Assembly: GCA_030770545.1 (NCBI GenBank)
Contig: CM061100.1
Location: 9,948,501-10,012,500 of the forward strand
Direction: 5' to 3'
Length of the DNA stretch: 64,000 nucleotides
DNA from: Macropodus opercularis
Taxonomy: Eukaryota > Chordata > Actinopteri > Anabantiformes > Osphronemidae
Each line of letters begins with the position of its first letter. The stretch's first letter is position 1. Below are positions 29,559-41,600 of the stretch, in pieces. The notes beneath the pieces were generated by a model. It was given only the letters and a program-made list of their open reading frames with translations, had not been told where the DNA came from and searched no databases. A program made the position numbers and the translations under genes.

Positions 29559-31346
29559 GTACGCTCATCCTATTGATGCCTGATTTCCTTCATCTCACCC
29601 TTTGCTGTTTTCTTTTCAACAGCCATCTTTAGTCCTCGGCTTTGAACTCTCACAAGTTCTTAATAAGCTGGTTCGATTGATTGTGGCTAATTCTACGAAG
29701 CCTGCAAGAAGGCTGCGGCTCTGAAAATGTCCTGACAATGAATGTGTGCGGGCATGTTTGTGTTCAGCGTTGTTTATTGCTGTGACTCTCGGATGAAGAG
29801 CCAATTGATTGAGATGGCCCCAATTAGTCTGTGTGATTAATTGACCGTGATTGGATGGCGTCCCTGGCACCTTATCGTTGACGTTATTGACAGGCTAATT
29901 AGTTGCCATGGTGACCACTTAAACACAGCTGATTGTGTGGGACAACAAAATGACCCGTGGCTCTGGTGGATGTGTTTTTTTTCTTTCCATGCACGTTGAG
30001 GGAGCAGTTTACAGAGGATGCTGCCTGTGAAAATTAAATAAATAAGAATCTTACAAAATGTGTGTAATAAATACCAAAACACCTTCCAAATGCCCAAATA
30101 CTGTAGTGCTTACTGTGCATCTCTGAGTTTATATATATTTATTTATTTGTTTAGGGCATCAGGGCATCTCTAGTCAAACACCTGTAAAATGTTGCGTGTT
30201 TTGTGCCTGGCATGGTTGGATCTCTTCCTGTTCTGAAATTTCAAACTTGGAGGGTATTATTCAGCCACTTGCCAACAAAATGCCATACACTCTATCAATC
30301 ATTATTACTCCCACAGTATAAGTTGGGCCAGGAGTTTTAATCCTGACAAGTAATAAAATGGGACATTTCCATCTTGAGTAGTGACGCGTGCTGCATCACA
30401 ATATTATTAAAACTGTCTGTTTGCCGGAGATAACATTACGCTTGTGCTCTCTCGCTTTCACGTGCATGGGCGTCCTCTCTTTCCCTCCCCTGTCATATAC
30501 TCACCTCACTCATACCTATACTGTCAGTTCTCTGTGTGTTCTGCTCAGCTTTAGTTACATTTTCTTTTGGCTTCGCCATAGCTGGTGTTGTTTAGCTCCT
30601 CTTCTTACGTTTTGCTTCCCATCCAGTCTCAGATAAATGGCTTACTGTACATTCATTGTCATTTGTCACTTTGTCCGTGTTTGTTTACGACGTGTCACGT
30701 ACAGTATATTCTGTACTAGAACAGGTGCTGAGTTCACTGTTTCTGTCAGTGGAAATCGTCTTAAAAGTTTGAAACAAATCCCCCTCAGTTGCAACATGTG
30801 CAGTACACTGCAGGCATTGACGGAAAATGTGAGGCAGAAGTCACGGCCTCATGCAGAGTGATTGACGCACAGTGATATGTGGCGCCGAGCCTGACCCGCC
30901 GTTTTAGTAATAAGATTTATTCTCTCAAAACAAACAGACTCGTTACGGCTTTTATTGTCTGAGCTTGAGTTTTATAGAAAATATACATTAGGTGACACTG
31001 TAAACCTTAAAAAAACAGCTGCAGCTTGCACATGCATAATTTAATGATTCACTCCCTGAATTGAATTTTAAGTGTAAATAAAGTAAAACCTATTAAAATC
31101 ATATGTAATAGAACAAAACCAGAGGCACAACAGTGAGATGTCCGATCAGGAATAAATATTCAAAAATAAAAATAAAAATATGTAAATAAATTCAATTATT
31201 CAACAATAATATGAAATGCGTAAGGCACAGGTCCTGTGCACCAGTTCACTTTGATACGTCGATCTCGTGCTCTCTCATTATGTCTGTATTTCTCAGCATG
31301 CAGTAGTTGCTCATTCGTTTCTTGTTTGTCTGTCTTTTCTCTGTAG

Positions 31347-31464
31347 TTCCCCCTCGAGAGCCTGCAGTCACCTGTCGATCCAACACCTACCCTAAAGGCT
31401 TCTACTGCAGTTGGCACCAGCTACTTCCGACGTACATCCCCACCACCTTTGAAGTGGATGTTCA
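31347..31464 (+). CDS. cntfr: cntfr exon: first half of cytokine-receptor domain D2
   Basis: The exon is 118 nt and enters in phase 1 after a TTTTCTCTGTAG acceptor; it leaves in phase 2 at a perfect GTAAGT donor. It encodes the start of the first fibronectin III (cytokine-binding) domain: PPREP, then the first conserved cysteine (codon 31373-31375), the SNTYPKGFYCSW stretch with the second cysteine (31406-31408) and the adjacent Trp, then PTYIPTTFEV. The C-x-W signature is diagnostic of class I cytokine receptors, and YPKGFYCSW is specific to CNTFR among those I know. Confidence 0.96.
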
Positions 31465-34400
31465 GTAAGTGTGGTTGTTATTTTTTTGTATAGATGTCTG
31501 TGCTGTTTGGGTCGAGGTAAACAAATAATGTCAAAACAGGAAAGGACTCAGGACAAACATTTCGGATGGGAGAAAGTTGAAAACGGGAATAATTGTCAAT
31601 CAATATTGAAAAATGAATGTGACCCTGACTCCCTGATCCAACAGCGGAAAAGAAATTAGCTTTTTGAATTTCAACATAACCTTGCTGAGCATCTCCTGCA
31701 TTTACAGTAAATGAAACATCGGTCATTACATTCTAAAAGAAAATAGTTGAAATTTCCCTTGATAAATGTTTTCTTGAAGGGTGGGTGATATTTGTCATTC
31801 TTTACAAAATGCTTGGAGAAATTACACATACCTGTTCCCACAGGGGAAAAGGTAACAATAAGATCTTAAATACTTTTTCACATATTTGTCTGCTATGAAA
31901 TGTGTGTTCACAGCTTCGAAAGGAAGCCTCTATTGAATGTAGGAACATTTACAAATTATAAAAGAGATAAAACAATCTCTCGCATAAATAAAGTGTTTAT
32001 AATAAAAACAGCGCAATATTTGGACTTTAACCCAGGGCCCAAAAAGGGGAAAACATGGGGTCATACTAGTGATCCTTGACTGATCCTGATAAGATACAAC
32101 TAGAAGCAAACAGTCACCAAAAGAGAAATGTTTCCTAGAGGTTTCTAATACATCTCCTCCTTATTTGCCTTTTCTCTTCAGACACATCCAGCGTTCGTTG
32201 GAGGTGCAGAAAGACCCAGTCCACAAGAACCGCTGTCACGTACGCTTTCCCGAGGTCTTCTCCAGCTTCCCCTACAATGTGAAAGTGACAGCAGTCAACG
32301 CCCTGGGGAAAGCTTCTACCACCATATCATTTGAAGAGTCCAGCATTGGTAAGATCCAGCAGAGCCCGCAGCACATTTTACCATGTTGTATTAGACAGAC
32401 CGGACTTAATACAAATTGAAATTGCTGCCAGGGGAACATGATGGAAAACACACAAAAACAAATTGTCTTATTAATGTTTTGACCTCACAGGGTTCAAATA
32501 CAGCAAATATATGAAAAATAATACCTTAAATTATTCACGCTGTGGCCTATTGGTGCGTGTCATTAAAGTTTTTGTCTTTTTTAACTGTGTTCAGGGACAA
32601 ATCTAAGAGCCTTTTCCCACATAGAATGACAAATATTTGGCAAAGCAAAAATAGGAGCAAAATGCAGAGTGTCAAGGCATCTCTTAGACGATGCCCACCC
32701 CTGAGCAATGTTTATGCATCTGTTTGACCACAGATGAGTGATTTCATTCACTTCTGGTTCCCTTCTGAGATTTGCTGCACACACAGCAATGATCAGTGCC
32801 AAAAAGACAAAGAAAATTGAAATTTCAATGGCCAAATAAATGTCACCCAGCTAAAAGGAGAGTGTAAAGCTTTTTTTTTTGTCTTTGTTTATCCAACAGT
32901 TTAGTCCATTAGTGAGAAACCCACTGACTGTGCAACCATGTCATAAACACGCTACCTCTGAACCTTTTCTGGAACAAACAATTGTTAATTGAGGCTTGGC
33001 CAGGATCTGGCAGCCATAAATCAATGTTTTGGGCTTTTTCCCCTTTTACATGTGCCACCACACCAGCTGCGGGATAAGCACATTCTAGCCACCAAAAGTC
33101 AGTCTCTCCAACGGCCGGTTCACTCCCAACCTTCATGGTCATGTGATGAATAGTCCAAAATGCAGTTTGGATCGCAAAGTTTTTGTTCACTCAGTGTGCA
33201 GAAAGCTACATAATAACAGAAGGACTCTCCGAATTCATAAGCGACTTTCGCCTGGAAAAGCAGTGAAGAGGAGAAATTCATTTTAAAGAAGGAATGAGGA
33301 GCACTTTGATAGATAAGGAAAAGTGCTGCCAGCAGTCCTCAGCTCAGAGCGTGATACGGGTGTGCATGACGCATAAACACACACAGACACCAATGGGTCT
33401 GTGGGCAATTGTGTCGCCTGATCGGGCGAGGTATAGAAAAAGAAACGGAGAGAGAGAGAGAGCGTGTGTGTACGTAGAAGTAACCAAATGAGGCAGTGAC
33501 ATGCTCTGCCAAGCCCAGGACACAGGACTCATGAAAATGCTAATGTTAGCCGGATTAAAGCCTTGGCTGAGGAAATATCCTTCAACTATTGATGATAGCA
33601 AAATACCCCACTGCTCCTTTCTTCTCCTCTGCATTCTTTTTCCATTCCTGCACACCCTTCTTGTGACTTTGTACTTTCTCCTCTTCTCTACTACTTTTAT
33701 TCTCCCATCCCGCCTTCCTTTGCCATCACTGGGCCATTTGCGTGACAAACGTGTTATGTCCACACAAAAGTTTTCAGTTGAGTTGCATTTAAGCGCAGAC
33801 CATAAAGTTGATGAAGGAAATCTCAATCTCCACCTGGTTAAGTGAAGGATAATAATAAAATATTTTTGTGACTGTGGCCTTTCCATTTTTCTTTTCGTCG
33901 TTCCGCTCTCTTTACGTTGCTACGGTATTGTGTCATATTCCACTCTCTCAACTCCTTCATTGTCTCTCTTATGTCATTCTAGCTTGTAAGTCACATTCAT
34001 TTTCAGGGACAAACGAGGCAGATCGTAAATAAATAAAACTATTTCATGCTTCTTGGCATTTCCGAAGTCTGAGCGAGGCGGGTTAGATGATTCTTAACTG
34101 GCCTTGTTTATCCGACCAAATCTGGGCTGACATTAAATGAGGTGAGATTCTGTGTGTGTGCGTGCGTCTACATTTAAAAAGAGAGCCCTCAAGCAAGATC
34201 AAGACCCATCATCTCATAACTTGAATCTTTCTAGTGTCAGGAGGATCAAACGATAACTGACTAACTGATCTCATCTAAGCGCTCAAGGCTTCTACAGTTA
34301 AAGCATTATGACTTGTATAAAAACATTTCTAGTTAATTGTGACACGGAGCAGCTGCTGTCAGTCACCTGTCTCCAGCAAACTCCATTTCACTGAGGTTCA

Positions 34401-37400
34401 AATAAAGATATTACTTTACTTTTGTGTAATCTAATTCCAAAGGGTGGCTGTTGATGCAGTAGTTATATTTATTTCTTATTTCTTACTTAAGTTAATACTT
34501 AAAGCTTTCATTTGTGAGGTGATGAAAGTCCCACCAATAGTCGGTACCCGACGATTTAACAATGACTAGTTCCACATACTTTATACTACTTAGAAACAGC
34601 CTCTCTGTGCTACTTACAGTAATTGTATCGTTTTTATTGTTCATAAAAACACAAAATAAATCGTCCGTGTTACATTTACAAGGTGGTTTGCTATAAACAC
34701 GTATATATTTTGCTGATTGCAACTCCACAATCTCTCTCTCTCTCTTTCTCTTTCTCTTTAAGGGAGGTCAAAGATCAGCCTGAGCAACAAAAAGCACCCC
34801 TAGAGCTGGCAGTTTTAGAAGCAAATTAACCAGGCGATGCACCAATTACTACCATGCATGTACAGCTGTCTCTGGGAAAACAGCTGATAAGCCTGAGCTC
34901 GGGTGGGGTGGGAGGAGGGAGTACAGCAAAAAAAAGATTTTTACAGTGGGGGGGAATTTGGACGAGTAAGATGTAAAAGAAAAAAGCAATTTGAAAGCGA
35001 TTCAGTGAATAAATTATGTGGTACATGAAGCATGCGACTTAAACTTCCACTTAAAACTTCTGCTTCAAAGACAATAAACAAAAATGCAGCATATAGGAAA
35101 CTGAGGCAAACAGGCAGTTTGTGGTTTATTTTCATCTTATTTTCTGTACTGTTTTCACCATAGAAATTGGGCTTGTTCAGGGAACTGGGGCACTACCAGC
35201 CGTGTCTTTCACTGTTGTTATTCTCTTCTCTTCCTGAACATATCATTGCAGACTAAAACACTACCACCAATCGTCTCAAACCACAACACTACTGTATTTC
35301 TGCCCATTTTTCCAAATTGTTCAAGTGCACTGTTAGATGCTATGATTCATCACTTGAATAGATGTCCACAACACTGTTCATTTTAAAAAGGGTCATTCAT
35401 TTCAATAGACATCCCAGTGGAGAAGGAAGAGAGGAGCTACCTGGATGCATTCAATAAGACATCTCTAGAAACCCTACAAGCAAATGTTCAACAAACCTGG
35501 ATATAAAGTCAGCCCATGCAGCTTATCGTTTGCAGATCTCTGGATAATGATACCCATCAGGGCGACCTTTAACCTTTTCTTATTTTTAAAGACGGATTAG
35601 CTGCGTAGCTATTCTCCCATTTGGTTCATATTCAAAACTGTTGAAAGGATTCGTTTTTTTATGTTGCAGCATACGGTCTCTCGCATCTGCACTGACACAA
35701 TGGGCTACAGTAACTGTTGCGATATCACACAGAGATGAAGAAAGAGGAATAGTAATGCGTACACACATTCGAGCGAACAGAGACTACAGGGAGGCATGAC
35801 AGACGTTTTCAGGCCAAGCACGGATAGGCTCAACAATGGGATCCCATAAAATTAGACCCCTGTGATCACATTCTACTTTATTCATTTGTTGTACTTTCTT
35901 TATTCATTGACTGTTTTTTACCCCAGTATTTGAGCCCTGAATCTGTTTCTCATCACTGGTGCATGTTAGCGTTTTTTCCTTCCCTTTCCTCTAATCCGAG
36001 CTGGTCAGTCTTATTGTTTTCTCAATAATTCTCAAACTCTGCATTTAAGCGTGAATCCTTTGCTTATTGTTCAGCTTCAGTATTAATGCTACTTGGTCGG
36101 GCTCTCGTGCCCTCTCAGAGGTCATCAAAGGAAGGATGCGTTCATTGCTCGTGCAGCACAAAGCTAATAGTCTATGTTTCAAACCAGATGAATACTTCAA
36201 AGCTTTGCAGGACCTCTTACCCAAAGTGATTTCTCTCCGTGGAGTCCTGGACTTGTTCACATTTTCTTACTGTAAGGAGAATAGAGAGGAGCATTGCCGC
36301 ACTCTGGTCTCCACTGACTCCATGGTCATTCGGCTCCTTTTATTTCCTCTTTTTATTATATGCTCCACACATTTACTCAAAGAAAGTCAAAACGAGATTA
36401 GCATCATTTGCTCAAGGGACACAGCTGTCTTCCTGCCTTTATCTGCCTCTTGCCATCTCCATTCATCTTTCAAATGGTAAATCATTTGTTCAATGAAGGT
36501 CAAGGACCTAGCAGGATGGACCTGTGTCGCTTTGCGTCTGAGTGTGCCCGTGATATCATCACGCATGCCTGTTGTTCAGTTCTTGCATCCTCTACGTTAT
36601 CAAACATTCAGCCTGTAATTGCAGCCTACCAGTTCTTTTTATTATTTATGTTTTTCCACCTGTGCATCTGGTTGAAAAAGGGTTTCTTATAGCCGAAGTG
36701 GCAGACTGCTGTGTTCCCTAGAGAGACTGCTCCAACGACGCCTGGTTCATTCAATATCATATGAAAAGCGCTTAATTTAGGTCGCTCGGTTTCTCTTTCT
36801 CTATGTCTTCGTCAGTGAACATGGTTTTGGAAACGTGCGTTCTCATCTTCTCTGCCTCACTTTCCTTAATCATTCTCAGCGTCCGCCTCAGTGGTACTTT
36901 ATCAAAGGTTTTTTTTTATACTGGTCTTCAAAGCACCCCTGATTTGTATGCATTATCCTCTAAGTCCTCTAACCCTATGATACAGGAAGGACATACAGTA
37001 TATCATTTATAAAATTTGTCCTAATTAGAAATTTTGTTAAAGCAATTGCTCAGTACGCCGTCATTGGATAACCATGCCACGTGGTTAAACAAATTCTGAC
37101 TCCTAAGAAAAGGATTTGAGTCAATGCACAAAGTTTGTGGGAATGAACGTACAGCAGGCTTTCACAATAATTTACCTAGACCAGTAGTCAAGGAGGCAGG
37201 AGAAGGACTAAATACTGTGGATTGGTGCAGTACTTGAGCACCAATGCTAACAGATGTTAACGATTTAAGGTTTTTGGAATCTCCCTCTTCACTAACCTGT
37301 TCTTATCCACCCCACAGTGAAACCAGACCCACCGGAGCGAGTGACTGCAACCCCGATCCGTGACAACCCTCGCAGGCTTGAAGTAACCTGGCACAGCCCT

Positions 37401-40400
37401 TCCACCTGGCCGGACATCGACAACTTCCCGCTGAAATACTTCCTTCGATATCGGCCACTCATCCGAGAGCAGTGGCAGCATGTGAGTAGAGCTGTGCTCA
37501 TGATGTGTTGCAACCTACCGGTGACTGTATCATGTACATATATTCAAAAGTCATTTAGAATTCAGTGAACTTTTAAAAAAAGCATAAGAAAACAAAATAA
37601 TATTCCCAGTGAAGCCAATAAAATCAAATCTGCTGCAGTTCAACTAAATAATAGCAGCAAGACTTGTCTTGAAAAAACTCTCCCTCACACAGGCAGTGAC
37701 TAAGCCAAACATGAAGGGGTTATAAATGGTCCGGAGTGTTTGTTCAGATAGATCTCTGTTACCAACAGCTATAAGAAAAACACATGTTTGAGTGTGATTT
37801 ATTATTTGGAATTTGAAAACCTCCTGTGAGCTCTTATTATTCCTTTTCTGGAAATATTGCTCTAAAGAATAAGGCCGTCCTTCCTACATATTTCAGGTTG
37901 AGTTTCACTTTGATGCAATAATGTTTCTCAAAAGGCAACTTTTTTTACCCCTAATTTTATTCTTATGTATCATCAGTACTATTGCCCAAGCTAATTAAAA
38001 GGCGATCGTTCTTTGGAAGAAAAAAAAGCCAGTGCCCAGATCCAGATTCTGGTCTAACCCGTATCAGTTGTATCAGTTTGAGTTTAACCCTTGGTCATTC
38101 AGAAATAATTGCTCAGCTGCTTCGCTGTACAGTGTATGTTACTGTATCTGACCGTGTCTTGTGGGTTCAGTTCCCTAAGGGTTTTGTATAGTAAAAGCAC
38201 ATGTGTCTAGTGCAGGATTTCTGGGGCGTAGCCTCTACAAAAAGGCCAATGTTTCAGTGCAATTATCATGCTTTACGAAGGTGTTGTTCCAAAAACGTCT
38301 CGATGTCTCACATGGAGACTTTCTTATCCGCTTTTGTTTTGCGAGCAGGGCTTTGGCATTCTCTTCACCTACTTCAAACTACGGGGAAATAAAGATGTAA
38401 AAGCACCTGAGCAAGAGGAAAGAGAGTAAACACTCCAGACGTCCTCAATTTTAATTATTCCCTAATTGTGCTGCTTCACGGCAATGAACATAGGGCTTAC
38501 TGTCTGTAATTAATCAACGGAAAATTAATCACACCAATTAAAAATCACCGATGCAATTGTGAGTGACGTTTCAAGTGTGAGGAGTGTTTGGTTCCTGCCT
38601 CTCAAATGTGCAGGTTTATTCAGTTTTATGTCAGTGGCAATTTGCATAACACGCACAAATGTGCCTTCACGCATACAAAACAACTTTTACTATATAGTGC
38701 ATATGTATGTGTGTGCGCATGTTGACATAATTGTGTAGTCACTCTCTGCTATTGCACTATACACACACACACACACACACACAGCAGATTGGAGATAGCT
38801 GTCCTAACGTCTCACGTCTCGAGTCTTAAATTGATGACAGACACACTCAGTTTTCATTCTCCTGCTCACCACTAATCAATCAGTAAGGGAACTGGTGCTT
38901 AACGTGTAAGGTGGGAAATCTTAAGTCAATATTTGGATTGGGTAAGAACGTGTAATTTGGAAATTGCATAAATACGGTCGATGAGAGGGGAAACTGTGGA
39001 GTTTTCTGTTTCTGTCAGGGTCTTTGATGAATGTCTTTGTGGTCGTGGTTTTAATTTTTGGAGCAGTAAATGTGGATTGTGAAGGGAGGGGGAGTCCAGT
39101 CCCATTTATTAGGTGACGGGGAACAGTGATGGTGGTGTTCTCAGTCCCACATGTATGAGACCTGTTTAAAAGAAAATAAATTGTCTCTCTCGAATTTGTA
39201 CATGCATATTTATACTAATAATAGACTGCTTTATGCTAATAAACTTCCTTTTTTGTGAGTAGTAGAATTCAGTAGCCTGACTACAGACTTCATAATGACC
39301 CAACACGTCTCCAGTTGTCGCAGTAATTCAACTAGACAGGTCTTACGCACACTGAAGGCATGTTTTCCCAGTTGTACAGAGAACAAATCAAATTAGACTT
39401 TTGAAGGCAAAGTTAAAGCTGATCTTCACATCCACATAGACATGACATGTAAATTTTGACGTCGACCTGCTGCACTCATCGAACCTGTTTTAGCTTGGCT
39501 ACATGGACACGCACCAGCACGCAGTGGTCATCACATCACATTTCACACAAAGTGTAGCATAAACGCGTCCACGTCCTCTTGGAAACAGGTCAGCATCTTC
39601 CTGGGCAACAACGTTGGACTTATAGAACTAATACAAATGCTGCACATAAATATATTTGACAATATTATAAGCACGTACTGTTGTCAGTACCGTACACCTT
39701 TCAAATTGTGTTTCCATGCTCCAACAATGCAATAATGTATTTAGAATGCTTGTCATTATGACATGTCCTGTAAATCATGTTTAGTTGTATCGGACTATTG
39801 TATAAACATTTAGAATCAAATCCAGCCTTACATAGACTACATCATACAAACTATTACTAGATATACTGTTTAGTGGCTGTATATATTCTAAATATTATAA
39901 TTACATCCTCAGACATGCAGTACTAGTTGAATTGTTTAAGTATCTAAGTTCCCATTGTATTTCACAAAGGCATGACGTTAAATAAAACAGACAGTATATA
40001 ATAAGTCTGAGATCATGATACTATTATGAAACCTGAAGAAGAAGAATGTATAGTGAGTGAGAGATGCAGAGAGAAAATACAAATGGGCGCATGGGCATGA
40101 GCATGATTAAATGTATGGGCCTGGAGTAGATAAAAGCGTGAGAGGCGGAGAAAAAAAGGAAGACTAGAGGGCTACTTTGAAAGTGACGTTTCATAAGCTA
40201 TCACTACAAGGTGTTTCAAGTTAAAGGAAGATAGATGAAGGTTTCAAAGGAAGAAAAGAGAGAATAATGAGCAGAAACATCTGGGATATGTTAGGCCATG
40301 AAATAGTGGATAAAGTAGAGAAATAGAGTGGGAGCGACCGAGATCAAAAATAGCACAGCATGAATTTTAGATAGATTTTACTTGCGAGAGTAAAGACAAC

Positions 40401-41557
40401 TGACAAAATGATCTTCACATTCAGTAATATAGACAAAGTGATGCACTGCTAGGCAGACAAAGACATGAAAGAAGAAAAACCTAGAAGACATAATGACATA
40501 GTAACGAAAGTGGGGCTTTGTCCATAAAAAACTTCACTGCTACCATGTTTTCACAGTTTCACACCTTCTTTCAAGATAATTTGGATTCATTACTGGAGCT
40601 GCCGTCCAGCCAGTTTTACCGCATTTGTCATTCGTTTGATGTTTAGTAGTCGTCGGTCCTACTGCACCGTCAACATGAACTCTTGGCTCAGGTTTCAGAG
40701 GTCTGAGCTCTCTGTTTTCTTTATGTAAATTATTGTAAAACACATTATAAAAAAAGACCCTGGATTGTGTGAGGAGCGTTGGGATCTAGCTGATTAAAGG
40801 TCTACATCTGTTTAATTATGATGATACACAAACAGTAACTACGGTTCAACAGGCTCAGTGTGAAGACATGTACTCTAGAGATCTCTCTCTCTAAACTCTG
40901 AGATAGGATGTTTTATTTTTTTTTTTAAATCTATCTATGAAACTTTATTCTGCACTTTATAATATTAACTTATCATTAACTATACAGTAAATGCTGCTTC
41001 ACGCAAAGACAGGAACAAAGGTTCACATGAATCAAAACGTTCCTTTCGTTGTGTCGTCGTACCTGTAGCCTTTCATCCTCACGCTCCCTTTGCAGAGTTG
41101 CGAACAATTAAAGCAATGGTCCAGTGGCTACGATGAGAACAGTTTCAGAAAGCGCAATCGTCTCTTTGTGGTGTGAAACTGCATCTGCTAGGCTGTAACT
41201 GCCCTCTGGGGATGGCGCTGAACTGCAGTCAACTGAAAACACACATTTCCACACCCATTGCCCATATTCATGCAGAAATGAAGCGATGCACACAGAGGTG
41301 CGTGTGCACCCTCAAATGCTTGTATGCACACCCCCATACGTACACACTCCTGTTCCCCAGATTACAGCGTGCAAAATACATGCTGATGCTCACCAAGCGT
41401 AATCACACACAAACTACATGCATGAATACATGTGTATCAACAAGATAAAAAAAGAGTTAAAATATATATATATATATATATTATTTTTTTTATTTTTTTA
41501 TTTTTATTTTTTTTGCATCACATGTCTAGGTATATATTTCCAGCTCCAGTATGGTCA

Positions 41558-41600
<43 letters not shown>

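Larger units (their letters stand above)
1..31346. other. No supported exon; inferred cntfr 5' intron or upstream DNA
   Basis: I looked for the CNTFR signal-peptide and Ig-domain exons (Ig signature D-x-G-x-Y-x-C, a W-R-x-N-G strand, phase-1 donor) on the plus strand and did not find a convincing match. Open frames here are short, often start at non-ATG codons, and follow CA/GT or CT-rich tracts. Contents are microsatellites, T-rich tracts, a G4 motif near 18640 and site clusters near 16,040-16,240 and 29,760-29,935. Because the next exon enters in phase 1, at least one coding exon lies further upstream or was missed. Confidence 0.6.

Noticed and set aside
33344..33886. 180-codon antisense open frame in a cntfr intron, the longest in the window
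   Set aside because: It opens against CA- and CT-rich plus-strand DNA, ends in a Cys/Val run from a CA tract, and shows no domain or splice logic.
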